NCBI GenBank assembly: GCA_033026295.1 | Contig: CM065181.1 | Location: 4,621,001 to 4,685,000, forward strand | DNA length: 64,000 nt | Direction: 5' to 3' | From: Channa striata | Lineage: Eukaryota > Chordata > Actinopteri > Anabantiformes > Channidae | In this document: positions 13,001 through 22,517 of the stretch, one piece after another | How positions within the stretch are numbered: the stretch's first letter is position 1 | Layout: each line of letters begins with the position of its first letter | Notes under the pieces: model-generated | What the model saw: only the letters and a program-made list of their open reading frames with translations | What the model was told of the DNA's origin: nothing | Database searches by the model: none | Program-made: the position numbers and the translations under genes

Positions 13001-16000
13001 CATACTACAGAACAGTAAAATTGGTTTCATAAGAGCTGAAATTTTGTCTGTAAGATGCTCCTCAAGGCATGTTGTCACCAAATTCTCAAATGTCTTAAAA
13101 TGTCAAACATCATGTTGAATAATCAAATTGATCAAATGTATAAAGTTAAAAATTCAACCTGTTGGAACCTCCATGTTAGATTGGTGAAAGGGTAGAGGTG
13201 TGACCACAGGTGGAGTGAGTAGTTAGTTACTTAACAAATACAAACCCCAATGCCCAACAGTGTTTTCCACCCTTGTTTATACCAATATACTGATAGATCA
13301 TGGAAATCTTGTGTTGAGAAATTTAACTGAAAATTCTCTCACAAGGTTTGGCACAAAGTGATGAGTCATGACCCACATTGTCTTGTAAACTTTTGGTAAA
13401 TGCCCAATCATGATACCCTTACCTGTTACCAAATAACCTCAAAATTAAATGAACAGACTTCTTTTGCCTTTGTTGAGTGTGTTTCAGGCGTTAGGCAGCA
13501 CATTCTTCATCTTCTTTACAAAATACAATTAAATAGGTCAGTGAAAACTGCAAATATTTTTTTTTTGTACTTGTCAGATAAATAAAGGTTCAAGCGAATT
13601 GACAAATCACAACGTTTAGGTTTTTTTCTTTTTATATTTTAGAAAAATGTTTGGCGTTATGATTATGATTTAGACCTGTTTATTCCTGCACGTGAAAAAT
13701 CTGTACAGTTCCAATCACAGACACACACAGATCATTTGTGATCCATTGGCATCAATGTTTCTCCAGTCAAACAGAGAAACCACAGGCTTTGGTCAAACTT
13801 TTTTAATGTGCAAAACTAGTTGAAGTTGTGTACCTCACATGCACTCACACAGTTTTGTTAATTATATTTGTTAATATTAGATACAATCTCTGTTTGAAAG
13901 GCAAACTCATATCAGCTTAAACCCAGCTAAAGAAGATGCTTTATTCATCACTTTAAATGCATATATGTTAAAATGAAATTTGTCCTTTCCATTTGACACA
14001 TCCCTCTTGGGGGGTGGTGGGCAGCTGGTGCTGGGTGTCTTGCTTAGGGACACACTTGGTGGGTAGGCTGGGGATTTATGAGTAGGCTGAGATCCCACAC
14101 AGTTCTGCGCCCTATTGAGCTACCAGGCCACATAACCTTGTGCCTGCTGAGCAGGGTAATATGATTTACAATCCATCTAATCACTGGGCTGTTTAATATA
14201 AATATGTTCTTCACAGTAGAGTAGCTCTCAAAGCTCCCTTATGTGGCACTGTTTCGTCTCAGTTGTCTGGAAATAATGAACATGTTTGCTTTGGTATTAG
14301 ATTACCCCGAGGGGATAATGTCATGCCTACACCCACTGGAGGAGTTAGGATTTCAATTAACACTTATTGTGTAATTATTTTCGGGTGAAAATACACCAGA
14401 AAGAGTGTTCCTGATGATTTGCTTATCATAGTGGCTGACGTTTGAAGATAATGCATTTCTAATTGGAGCTGAATAAGAAGAAGGTCTTAGATTGAGCTTG
14501 TTTCACAGACTGGAACCTGTGATTCAAATCTTTTCCTTGTGTACAGCCCTGCTTGACTAACTAGACTGACTGCTTTTCTTGCCTTAGGCAAGACTAAGGT
14601 TCTACTAAGGTAAAAATTGTTTTTTTTTTTTTTTGGAAATACCAGGTCAGGAGGTTCTCTGAAGCATACTTCTTCACTGAACATCCCAAAGAGATATCAC
14701 TGACTTTTCAAGAGGAGCTGTAAGTATTAGCCTTCACAGAAAGAGCAGATTGATTTGTGTAAAATATATTTCTGATATTACTCTCCTAATTCAGTATTAA
14801 TAGACATGGCCAGATAGCTGCAGAAGTGCGGAGCTCAGACTACCTGACCAAGATGCCTCCTTTACCTGTTGAGTGCCTGGATATCGATGGAGACTGGAAC
14901 AGCCTGCCCATCATCTTTGAGGACAGATATGTGGAACATCCTCAAACAGGTAATATACCAGTAGAATTGGTTCTAAAATTGTGGCCATGTTTACAACTTA
15001 TCACAGATTTTTGCTTTGGAAGATAAAAACCTTTCTAGATCTGCAATGCTTTTGCATTTCCAGAGTCGGTACCTCATGTGCCAATGCTTGCAACTGCAGA
15101 TGAGCAGATCAGCTCCGCTCCTGCCGTCACTGCTGCCAATAGGATTCTCGAAAGTGGCCAGGGATTCAAATCACCAGCAACACCCCAGGATCCCTTGGAC
15201 AGTGATGATTGCATGGACCTGCCCACATATGTCTCTCTAATAGCGGAGCAGAGTAAGAGCTGTACCAATATCAGAAGTATCCAGAGCCCAACTCCTCCTG
15301 AGGACAGATGTGAGCTTTCTCAAGCAGAGACAGAAAAGAAGAAGAAACCAGCAGGAAAACAAGACCAGGTTGAGAACAGCAGTTCTAGTCTTGGGTACAA
15401 GACAAATAACCCATGTGATGTGCATGCCTTTAAAGGAAGAGAAGTCCCAGCTTTCTCATTAAGCCACAATCTTCTCATTGACAGCAAATATGGGTCTCCT
15501 GCTCGTCATGTAACGGAAAATACCATCCAACAATGCAATGCCGCAGAAGACACCAACGCAGGAGAGAGTGAAAACACTGAAGAGGAGTCTGATATTGCAA
15601 TGCCATTAAATCACTCTATGGATGATGAAAGTGAGGACATTCCTCTCAGTGACCTACTGACTGCCTATGCACACACAGTTGTACCGTCCTTTCCTGTTGA
15701 TCTCAGAAAAGAGGTGACTCATCGAGGAGGCCTAGTCAGCTCCAAGATCATGAAGCGCTCATCCTCAGTTATTTCTGACTCAGGTATTGAGAGCGAGCCT
15801 AGCTCAGTGGCGTGGCCCTTGGAGGTTGCACTGCGAGGCCGACCCCCTTTAGACTTCTCCAGTGAACGAGAGATCCCACAGCAAATAGTGTGTCGCCATC
15901 CAGTTCATCGCAGCTCTCTGGAAGGCCTACAAATGGAGAGCAATGGGAGCCTTCCCAGTGCAGGGATACAGGCCTCACTCACCTCCATTAGCTCCCTGCC

Positions 16001-19000
16001 CTATGAGGAGGACCAGCAACAGAGGCAACTCAGCAAACTGACCAAGTCCGTCTCTGCACCACAAATAAGTAGTCCAGAAGACACTGAGGAAGACCATGTG
16101 CTGCTCAATCACGATGCAGATACCAAGAAGTTAGTGCAACTCCAGAATGTGACAAGTAAAAATGACTGCTCCTCTTTGAACAGCAACCTGGATTCAGGGC
16201 AATCTGAATCATCTCTATTAGACATAAGTTCAATGACAAACCTCAATAAAAGCATTAGCTCTGAAAAGTCAAATCCTCCACAGTTCCTGTCAGAGACATA
16301 CAGAGCCAAGTCTGTGTTAAGTGGTGTGTCTGAAGTGTTGCTTTTACAAGAGTCTGTAGAAAGTGCTCATGTGAAGGAAAGTGCTGTTATTGGCAGCCAG
16401 AGGGTGAATATGAACCATCAAACACACATCAGTGAAGTAAGCGCCTCAGTGGAGGATGTGCATTTCGTTGAAACGGAAGCAGTGCCCTGCAGCTGTGGAA
16501 ACAAACCATGTACGCATAAAAGTGCCAGAGCCATGGAGAGAATTAGAACTGGAGATGAGTGCCAGATTTTACATCAGACCAAACCACTTGGTGTTGAGGA
16601 TGATGAGGGTCTAGCCCCCCCAAAAAAACCTTTAGAACCCTCAGGGATTCAACACTCAAACAACCTTTCCGACAGTACAGCCACCAACACACAGAGGCCC
16701 AGTGACCTTACAGGGCTGACAGATATCACATCTACTGTTGATCTCACTGGGATATCGATTAGTGAGAAAGGACCTTTAGACTGTCATACTAAACCCTCTA
16801 AGATCCCAAACTTGGGGTTGGCCTTCATGAATAAGAAGATGGTGGAAGTGGTGAACATGTCAGTGTCCTGTGCCCCGACGTGTTTGCCATTTTCCTCTGC
16901 TCTGAGAGACTCTCCGTCCATTAGTGGAATTTCTGCTCGCCAGGCTACCTCACCTATCACCCATCAGCCCCTAGGTTCTTTTGGCATCATCTCCTCATCA
17001 TCGCTCAATCCCCTAAACATGGATGACGAGACCAATGAACGAATGCTGAAGTAAGTTGAGCAAAGTACACATTGTGCTTTGATTATATTGCAATGGTATG
17101 AAATGACATAGGATGTTATTTTCAGCTTCAACATCTTGTCTCCTGTTGTCTCTCGCAAAAAATAATCAATACTGTTTACCAGCCAGATAGTAGCTCCAAA
17201 ACAAAAAGAGCCACTGTCAACTGCAAATTTCTTTTGTTGCTCACTTTGGTTTTCTACTAGAAAAAACATCTGTCTACATAGACAGTCCCTGAAATTTACC
17301 AAATGCCAGACGGCAGCTGTCCTCATAAAACAATATAAAAGCTAAACTTTCAGATGAAAATTAGTCTCCTAGTTGACAGAACAATACTGTATCTCTGTCC
17401 ACACAGACAGTAACACCACATAACAGCCTCACATTACCAGGCAAAATAGGAAATTAGTCAAATGTAAAACTTTGAACAGATTGAAAGCCTAACTGCAAGT
17501 GTCAAAATGGGCCAGCGTTGATGCTAAAAGGTTGGTCCTGCAGTTTTTTTCTGTTTTTTTATTTTTTTATTTTTTTTACCTTAAATACCAATGGTGAATT
17601 CAGTTGGACCTAAATGCACAAGCACCTTGGAGTCATAAAATAATGCTTGTTAAACTGGAGGCTTTCTTACAAGAACAACTTTATTTAAGTAAGAATACAA
17701 TCAACACCAGCTATTAGAAACAAGTCTAAAACACAAAGCTTTATGGGTATGCGGAGACAGCTCTTGACAAGAGGTGCGGTAGCTGGCAGTTACTCATGCT
17801 TGGAAAGCTGAGCATAACAAAATGAAGTGAGGGCAAATTTGTAGCGAGGAAGTGAAGACGAGGTGAAATGCCTCCTGAGTGTATTAAATCACATCAAAGA
17901 GTGTGCAGACAAATCCATCATGATTAGCTGAACGTACCGAAGTTGGAATCGGATTTGCGTGGACTCCTTAAGGCTAAAATCTGTAACCTGGCAGGATGAC
18001 AGAGTACTAAAACTTAGAGGAGCTACTTGTGAGTTTATGAGATTTGTTCATAAGCCTTGTTTATCTTGGTAGTGTGTAGTGGGAACTTATATTAATCAGA
18101 CAGAAAAATGCAAGGACATTATATTTTTGACCAAAGGGACAAACTGAAGGATTGATTTATCTTAAGAGATTAACTGTTACGCAAGCTTTAGCAAAATGCC
18201 ATCTTAAAGTTAAATTAGACTTTTATCTGTGCGTGTGTATCTGAAATTGTATATTATGTATATCAATTGTTATTTGAATGTCTTTGCACAGCTATGATAA
18301 AACTCGTTTTCAATGTATTTCTAACATAAAGCTTTGAATGTCATTTCCTTTTTCTCTAGTTTTTTCAAAGCCAAAGAGGAACTGTTCAAAGAGTTGAACT
18401 TTCAGGCCAGCCTGTACAGTGACCTTCCTCTCCTGGCATCTGATCTGCCCTACTTCCCCCCTGAGGAGGACGATGAGGAGTTTGATGATGGCATACACCT
18501 TGTGGTGTGTGTCCACGGTCTTGATGGTCAGTGTGCATGCAGCCGAATGTTCTTGTTCCCGGCAGTGCACCACAAGAACATAATAACTGTTATACTGACA
18601 CATCATTAGCATACTTCACATCCTTTTCTCATTTCAGTGTCCTATTAGGGTTGTAAATGTAATACTGTCTCAAGATTATGTCCTACTAAATTAAAATATC
18701 ACATTGCACTGTATTGCCTGTGAATACTAATTCCTTATAACATATTCTAGACATTTCTTAAATGATTAATGAGTATTGTACTGAGTGTATAATTTCCTTT
18801 TTGCTTCCAGGAAACAGTGCAGACCTTCGGCTGGTGAAGACTTTTATTGAGTTAGGACTACCAGGATCCAGGCTTGACTTCCTCATGTCTGAAAGGAATC
18901 AGGTACATTTCCAGAAGACAATGATGAGAGCAAACTAATGACATGTACAGTAAGATCCTGCGAAATGGCTTCAAGGCAAATTGCAGGGCACTGATGGCTG

Positions 19001-22000
19001 TCTGTTTCTTCTGCTGTATCCCTGCAGAGCGACACATTTGCAGATTTCGACACCATGACAGACAGACTGCTTGATGAGATCATTCAGCATATCCAGCTGT
19101 ATAACCTCACCATAGGGAGGATAAGGTCAGTTGCTGAGTTTTAAAAAGCAACGTTCAATTTGTGATTGATTGTTTGAGGCGAGCCAGAGCAGCATTTCTT
19201 TGGTCAGTAGATGGCAGCAGAGTATGTTTAGTTATATCTGTCCTCAGCATTAATGCCTTAACTCATTGGCATCACTGTTTCATAATATATCGACTGTACA
19301 CACACAAAATGGATAAGTGGCACAAAATGGATGAAAAGCTCTTATCATACAGTGCCAAAATATTTCTGACTTTTGTTTGATAGACTGTGCTCCATTGCAG
19401 AACTGTGTTGCCTAGTTCCTAACAAATTAAGCTATTCATCTTCCCACTTAATTGCCCTCAATGTGCCAATTTAGTTTTTCTTTTTTTTTGTAAGTTTCCA
19501 CCCAAGTTTGTTAACTTTCTTTACTGTGGCTTATTCTCTGGAGAATACATAAGTATCAAAGACAAAAGGCAATGGACTGCCACAAAAGCATCTGGTTCTT
19601 TCCACATTACCTCTATATTTAGTTTGGTAGGAGACAGATGAGAAAGAGCAGACATGCCGATGAGGGAATTTAGGCAGCACTGTAGCAGTACAGTAATTAA
19701 ACTAAGTGACAGACGTAGCCCCATGAATCTAATATTTCCCTCTGCTGGGAAGATGCTATAGTATGTCCTCTAATGTTAGCATCATTAAGTTGTCTTTGAG
19801 AATGTTTAAACACTTAACAAGTTAATTAATTTTGTTTAATTATCACTGTTCAACAAGAATGGCCCAAATAGCATTTGCTGAAATCTGTTCCTACTTAGAG
19901 AACAGTCTATAATAAGATATTGCACAGAGTCATAGGTCGGCAGCGTTGGAGGCACTGTTTTTCCAGCCACCCACTCAAGTTGCAAGTTTATCTCTGTGAA
20001 AGTTGTTTGTCTCTGGCCAACAGCTTCATCGGCCACTCTCTTGGGAACATCATCATCCGCTCGGTGCTGACGAGGCCTCGCTTCCGCTGCTATTTGCCCA
20101 AACTGCACACTTTCCTCTCGCTGTCAGGCCCACACTTGGGAACGCTGTACAACAACAGCACATTGGTCAGCACAGGTGAGGCCACTGCTCAGCTCTGGGA
20201 AAATCGCACGCTGCAGATGTGCCGTATTTACAATGCAGTACACCGCTGCCCTCCGATGTTTTGGGCTGCTCAGCAACATCTAGTCTTATGTCTAAGAATA
20301 TTGTCCATACTCTTCTGCTTCTGTGCTGGGTGTTCAAAAAGCAGAGGGCCTGACTGTCCTTGTGTGTGTTGCACAGGTCTCTGGCTAATGCAGAAGTTGA
20401 AAAAATCAGGATCCTTGCTGCAGCTCACCTTCAGAGATCACGCTGATCCACGGAAAACATTCCTCTATCTCCTGAGTCAGAAACCAGGTATGGCATGAAC
20501 ATGTCCAAATCTGAAACAGAGACACTTTATTGACTGTCTCGCTTTATGGACTAGTCTTTATAGAAAGACAATCTGTGCAAATATTCATGCAAATGTTGTC
20601 GTCTTGTCTTTTTTGTCAAATTTCTATGTGTCAGCTCGCTAACACTCAAACCCCTGCCAGCGAGCTGTGAGAGGCCTGTGAGAGGCCTCCCCACTGTGTG
20701 AGTGGAACAAAGCAGTCGTTTGTCACACAGGCTTGAAGAAGATAAGCCTGAAAATGCTTTTTTTTCCCCTCCAGAGCTGTGGCAAGCTGACAAAATGATC
20801 CAAACCCTGTCATTGGAAACCCACCAGTGCACTCTCTTAAAAGCACTGACAGGAGACTAGAGAAAAAAAACAGTTTTATCGTATCAAGCCTGTCATTTTA
20901 CTTTGTGATTGTACTTTGCGTTTTACAACCAATTCACTCTTTCCTCTGTGTGCACCCCCCCTTTACACTCTGCAGCATCATTTACACATTTGTTTTGTGT
21001 CCTCTTAGGGCTCCAGTTCTTCAACAACGTAGTTTTAGTGGCATCTCCACAGGACCGTTACGTTCCTTTCCATTCTGCCAGGATAGAGATGTGCAAAACT
21101 GCTCTCAAAGACAGAACAACAGGTCAGAAGTGAATCCTATTGTTTTACTGGATTTTTTTATTGTATTGTGGAGTTATTAGTATAAACAATAGCAAATTTT
21201 CTCTCTTTTCTCTTCTGGCAGTAGTCGCCTTTGGGCTAGATTGTGAATTTTTGTAAGACAAAACATCATTCCTCTTATATATTAACAACCAATGCATAAA
21301 GTATAAAACTTACTATATCTTCATTTAGTGCAGTCCTGATTTTGCTGGTATATCTTCACTGTGATTTCTTTACATGATTCCCTGCAGTGGAATTTCTTTG
21401 AACCTAACTTGCTCCTGTGTAAAAGAGACACAGTAGCAATTAAGATGGAATCATTAATATGCAAATAAAATGTACATCTACAAATTCTAAACTTAAGGCT
21501 GGTAGCAATATAGTTATCTAAAGATTCAATTCAATTCAATTCAATTCAATTCAATTCAATTCAATTCAATTCAATTCAATTCAATTAATCAATTAAACTT
21601 TATTTATATAGCAGCAAAAATTTACAACAAAGTCATCTCAAGGAGCTTTACATAATAAAGTCAAGACTATACAGACATTTAGAGAAAAACCCAACAAACC
21701 CCCCTTGAGAAGTTATAGGCAACAGTGGAGAGGAAAAACTCCCTTTAACGGAAGAAACCTCCAGCAGAACCAGGCTCAGCGTGGACGGCCTGACCAGTTG
21801 GGGTGAGTGGAAAGTGGAGAGAGAAAAGAAAAGAGCAACAAAAGCAACAACAAAACACTGGGCAGGTTGGTAGGACCAGTAGCTGCACACTGGAGGACAC
21901 ACAGCTCCAACGCCGGGGACTCGTGAAGACAGGGACAGAGAGAGGGAGACAGAGAGGGAGAAGCACAGAGGGAGAAGGTGTGATTGAATAACCCATGACA

Positions 22001-22493
22001 GTTCCTAGTTGGTGTCACAATGTGCCCATTCTGTTCAAACTAGTTTGATGTTAGGAGGACAAGTCAAATCGATATAGACTGAAATTTACACGCTTCTTGT
22101 ATGTCTTTTACATAATGTGTAAAAGTCAAAGTTGGTCATGTTGTCCTAAATTTGTGTTTATTTCAATTTCAACTCCTGCAATATTAAAAAGGCATTCAGA
22201 GAACGAAGGCAAAATGATTTGCCTTGAAAATATTACTCTAAATATGACAAGTGTGTTTTCCCACTGTTCTTATTTTTTCTTCTGAAGGACCTGTGTACAC
22301 CGAGATGATCAACAACCTACTGCAGCCACTCGTGGAGGCCAAAGAGTGCCGCCTCATCCGGCAGAATGTGTTCCATGCTCTGCCCAACACAGCCAACACC
22401 TTGATTGGACGCGCCGCCCACATTGCTGTCTTGGACTCTGAGCTTTTTCTGGAGAAGTTCTTCTTAGTGGCAGGACTCAACTATTTCAAATAA
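897..22493 (+). CDS. fam135b: fam135b, 5'-incomplete, 17 coding exons
   Basis: Seventeen exons joined by eye give 1343 codons and a TAA stop: 897-1036, 3421-3491, 4198-4371, 6343-6469, 10715-10874, 11413-11462, 12670-12825, 14646-14719, 14795-14949, 15064-17050, 18360-18526, 18811-18902, 19028-19125, 20024-20175, 20377-20487, 21009-21122, 22288-22493. Every intron is GT-AG and the phases agree. Blocks such as FQILYRNEE, LHFTDNEQQ, VMFDYFHLSVIS, LAQEHHTLRVRRFSEA and PIIFEDRYVE mark the FAM135 family; LLLDGER, ENLVFGAGYCKP and LDIDGDWNSLP fit the B paralogue better than A. The C-terminus is a DUF676 lipase-like alpha/beta-hydrolase domain with HGLDG and GHSLG, Ser at window residue 1155. A candidate His is at 1320 (RAAHIAVLDS). 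The substrate is unknown, and hydrolase activity is inferred from the fold only. Start codon and promoter are upstream of the window. Paralogue choice is from memory of the family, not from a search. Confidence 0.95.
1037..3420 (+). other. Intron, no recognised element
   Basis: A 2.4-kb intron. The stretch 1600-1960 is richer in GC than its surroundings, but its open frames overlap on both strands and match nothing I recognise. Nothing else stands out. Confidence 0.6.
3421..3491 (+). CDS. fam135b: fam135b window exon 2
   Basis: Acceptor TTTTGCAG; donor CA|GTAGGT in phase 2. It encodes VEEALSEVDFQLKLDLHFTD and then NEQ, with a split Gln. A donor a few bases later would bring a TAG in frame; choosing GTAGGT at 3492 keeps the frame and matches the family. 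A TG repeat starts about 25 bases after the donor. Confidence 0.93.
3517..3543. repeat. (TG)n microsatellite
   Basis: An interrupted TG run in the intron, about 25 bases after the exon 2 donor. Intronic TG tracts near donors can influence splicing; that role is not shown here. Confidence 0.85.
4198..4371 (+). CDS. fam135b: fam135b window exon 3
   Basis: The acceptor TTTTTGTTAG supplies the G that completes the split Gln codon; the donor is AG|GTAGAT in phase 2. It encodes SSRTLSLHFHPRRGLHHHVP and VMFDYFHLSVISVSIHAS, one of the most conserved stretches of the FAM135 family. Confidence 0.95.
4533..5140 (+). mobile_element. 608-bp MITE with GTACCGTA terminal inverted repeats
   Basis: The left end starts GTACCGTAAATTCTGGAC; the right end is the inverted copy GTCCGAAAAATACGGTAC, 14 of 18 matching, and similarity continues inward (TATAGAGCGC against CATAAGCCGC). 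No transposase is present. Motifs such as GACTATAAGCCGCC and repeated AAGCCGCAT are inside. Ends of this kind are widespread in fish genomes; I class it as a non-autonomous DNA transposon of unknown superfamily. It sits in the intron between exons 3 and 4. A rearranged relative is at 24228-24560. Confidence 0.8.
6343..6469 (+). CDS. fam135b: fam135b window exon 4
   Basis: The acceptor is CTCTCACCAG. The first base completes AG|C (Ser) from the previous exon. The donor GAG|GTATGT is in phase 0. It encodes TGKSSWLGKGSPES and ENLVFGAGYCKP, a block diagnostic of FAM135B. Confidence 0.94.
6470..10714 (+). other. Longest fam135b intron, 4.2 kb
   Basis: Mostly AT-rich sequence. A short hairpin lies at 8225-8252 with arms AAAGTTTGTCTT and its complement. 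A small GC-richer island is at about 8960-9260. A run of TCTGCTA-like units is near 8325-8360. No coding exon with splice signals and no transposon ORF was recognised. Confidence 0.6.
8225..8252. repeat. Short perfect inverted repeat
   Basis: Two 12-base arms (AAAGTTTGTCTT and its exact complement) around a 4-base centre, followed by a T run. In this intron it is most likely incidental; it is not a bacterial terminator. Confidence 0.7.
10715..10874 (+). CDS. fam135b: fam135b window exon 5
   Basis: Acceptor TCTCTGCAG, phase 0; donor TCAG|GTGAGC, phase 1. It encodes GSFYVPSENCLQ and WHRRLCRLLLVAHTGLHTYY, an Arg/His/Leu-rich helical segment of the N-terminal FAM135 region. Confidence 0.94.
10875..11412 (+). 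other. Intron between exons 5 and 6
   Basis: A 538-base AT-rich intron with T runs near 11218-11250. No element was recognised. Confidence 0.6.
11413..11462 (+). CDS. fam135b: fam135b window exon 6 (50 bp)
   Basis: A short exon between ACAACAG and CAG|GTAAGC. It completes GAG (Glu) and encodes VLPVEESLNQLTIELQ. Its length and phases (1 to 0) fit both neighbours. Confidence 0.9.
11860..12270 (+). mobile_element. Degenerate Tc1/mariner-like transposon relic
   Basis: The + strand reads DCRRRIVNAQRAEKGHKKFI and KMKLHQSTVRQLMYKCRLFN, the Tc1-type helix-turn-helix of the transposase N-terminus, in an open frame ending at 12028. Further on, out of frame, come SKKNITAHLNFAQ and a remnant of the DETKV block that normally leads to the catalytic region. 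The DNA between those blocks and the rest of the gene are deleted, so it is inactive. It lies in the intron between exons 6 and 7. The ends were not found. Confidence 0.75.
12670..12825 (+). CDS. fam135b: fam135b window exon 7
   Basis: Acceptor CCCACCAG, donor AGG|GTGAGA, 52 whole codons. It encodes REKVAEQISRDVSQLCSQL and LAQEHHTLR, the helical end of the N-terminal region. Confidence 0.94.
12826..14645 (+). other. Intron between exons 7 and 8
   Basis: 1.8 kb, AT-rich. A phrase at about 14000-14140 (gggacacacttgg, ccctattgagctaccaggcc) resembles the head of the tRNA-like SINE family of this window but is too eroded to call. It ends with a long T run before the acceptor. Confidence 0.5.
14646..14719 (+). 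CDS. fam135b: fam135b window exon 8
   Basis: The acceptor is a T-rich tract followed by ATACCAG; the donor CT|GTAAGT is in phase 2. It encodes VRRFSEAYFFTEHPKEISLT and continues LAQEHHTLR from exon 7. The next intron is only 75 bp. Confidence 0.93.
14795..14949 (+). CDS. fam135b: fam135b window exon 9
   Basis: Acceptor TAATTCAG, donor ACAG|GTAATA in phase 1. It encodes SSDYLTKMPPLPVECLDIDG and PIIFEDRYVEHPQT, the conserved end of the N-terminal region just before the variable linker. Confidence 0.94.
15064..17050 (+). CDS. fam135b: fam135b window exon 10, giant linker exon
   Basis: This 1987-bp exon encodes about 662 residues (window residues 369-1031). Its composition is rich in Ser, Thr, Glu and Pro with no membrane segment or fold motif, so it is probably disordered. 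Conserved islands stand out: RSSSVISDSGIESEPSS near 15762-15812, and TSISSLPYEED with KLTKSVSAPQISSPED near 15980-16080. A Cys/His cluster, CSCGNKPCTH, is at 16488-16517. Acidic patches follow QATSPITHQP toward the end. The donor is AA|GTAAGT in phase 2. One very large central exon is normal for this family. Confidence 0.95.
17051..18359 (+). other. Intron between exons 10 and 11
   Basis: 1.3 kb with T runs at about 17545-17580. No element or exon was recognised. Confidence 0.6.
18360..18526 (+). CDS. fam135b: fam135b window exon 11, start of DUF676 domain
   Basis: Acceptor TTTCTCTAG, donor GATG|GTCAGT in phase 1. It encodes FFKAKEELFKELNFQ, then an acidic run (PPEEDDEEFDDG) and IHLVVCVHGLD. 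The last is the first beta strand and the HG oxyanion-loop motif of a lipase-like alpha/beta hydrolase. Confidence 0.95.
18811..18902 (+). CDS. fam135b: fam135b window exon 12
   Basis: Acceptor TTGCTTCCAG, donor CAG|GTACAT. It encodes GNSADLRLVKTFIELGLPGS and LDFLMSERNQ, the helix and strand after the HG motif in DUF676 proteins. Confidence 0.94.
19028..19125 (+). CDS. fam135b: fam135b window exon 13
   Basis: Acceptor ATCCCTGCAG, donor AAG|GTCAGT in phase 2. It encodes SDTFADFDTMTDRLLDEIIQ and HIQLYNLTIGRI, the helix that leads into the nucleophile elbow. Confidence 0.94.
19126..20023 (+). other. Intron between exons 13 and 14
   Basis: About 0.9 kb. Nothing was recognised apart from a short T run near 19480. 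The frame open at 19920 runs into exon 14 by chance. Confidence 0.6.
20024..20175 (+). CDS. fam135b: fam135b window exon 14, GHSLG nucleophile elbow
   Basis: Acceptor CTGGCCAACAG, donor ACAG|GTGAGG in phase 1. It encodes SFIGHSLGNIIIRSVL; the Ser codon of GHSLG is 20037-20039. GXSXG is the classic serine-hydrolase elbow and is intact here, so the sequence does not suggest a dead catalytic site. Further on, FLSLSGPHLGTLYN resembles the loop after the elbow in lipases. Confidence 0.95.
20377..20487 (+). CDS. fam135b: fam135b window exon 15
   Basis: Acceptor TTGCACAG, donor CCAG|GTATGG, phase 1 at both ends. It encodes GLWLMQKLKKSGSLLQLTFR and DHADPRKTFLYLLSQKP. The Asp residues in RDHADPR are possible acid members of a triad, but this cannot be settled without a structure or alignment. 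Confidence 0.94.
20488..21008 (+). other. Intron between exons 15 and 16
   Basis: About 0.5 kb. Nearby GTGAGAGGCC repeats at about 20667-20688 form a small direct duplication. Nothing else was recognised. Confidence 0.55.
21009..21122 (+). CDS. fam135b: fam135b window exon 16
   Basis: Acceptor TCCTCTTAG, donor ACAG|GTCAGA. It encodes GLQFFNNVVLVASPQDRYVP and FHSARIEMCKTALKD. VVLVASPQDRYVP is the strand and loop that often carries the catalytic acid in alpha/beta hydrolases. Confidence 0.94.
21525..21586. repeat. (TTCAA)n pentanucleotide tract, about 12 units
   Basis: Perfect TTCAA units over about 62 bases, directly joined to the dispersed repeat that follows. Such a tract is probably the unstable tail or target region of that repeat, and it is likely to vary in length between individuals. 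Confidence 0.92.
21586..21985 (+). repeat. Dispersed teleost repeat (TTTATTTATATAGC family)
   Basis: It starts TTTATTTATATAGCAGC, then reads GGAGCTTTACATAATAAAG, AACTCCCTTTAACGGAAG and AACCTCCAGCAGAACCAGGC. These phrases belong to a highly repeated family that I know from percomorph genomes. It carries no gene, and its family name is not certain. It sits in the last fam135b intron, about 300 bases before the terminal exon. The 3' part is GA-rich (gagagggaga) and may be a microsatellite extension. Confidence 0.75.
22288..22493 (+). CDS. fam135b: fam135b window exon 17, terminal exon with stop
   Basis: The acceptor TTCTTCTGAAG ends in the less common AAG. It encodes GPVYTEMINNLLQPLVEAKE, then RAAHIAVLDSELFLEKFFL, and ends LNYFK before TAA at 22491-22493. 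His at 22419-22421 (RAAHIAVLD) is the best candidate for the catalytic histidine by its position near the C-terminus. Confidence 0.95.
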
Positions 22494-22517
22494 AGGTGCT
22501 AGGACTGCAAGCTTACG

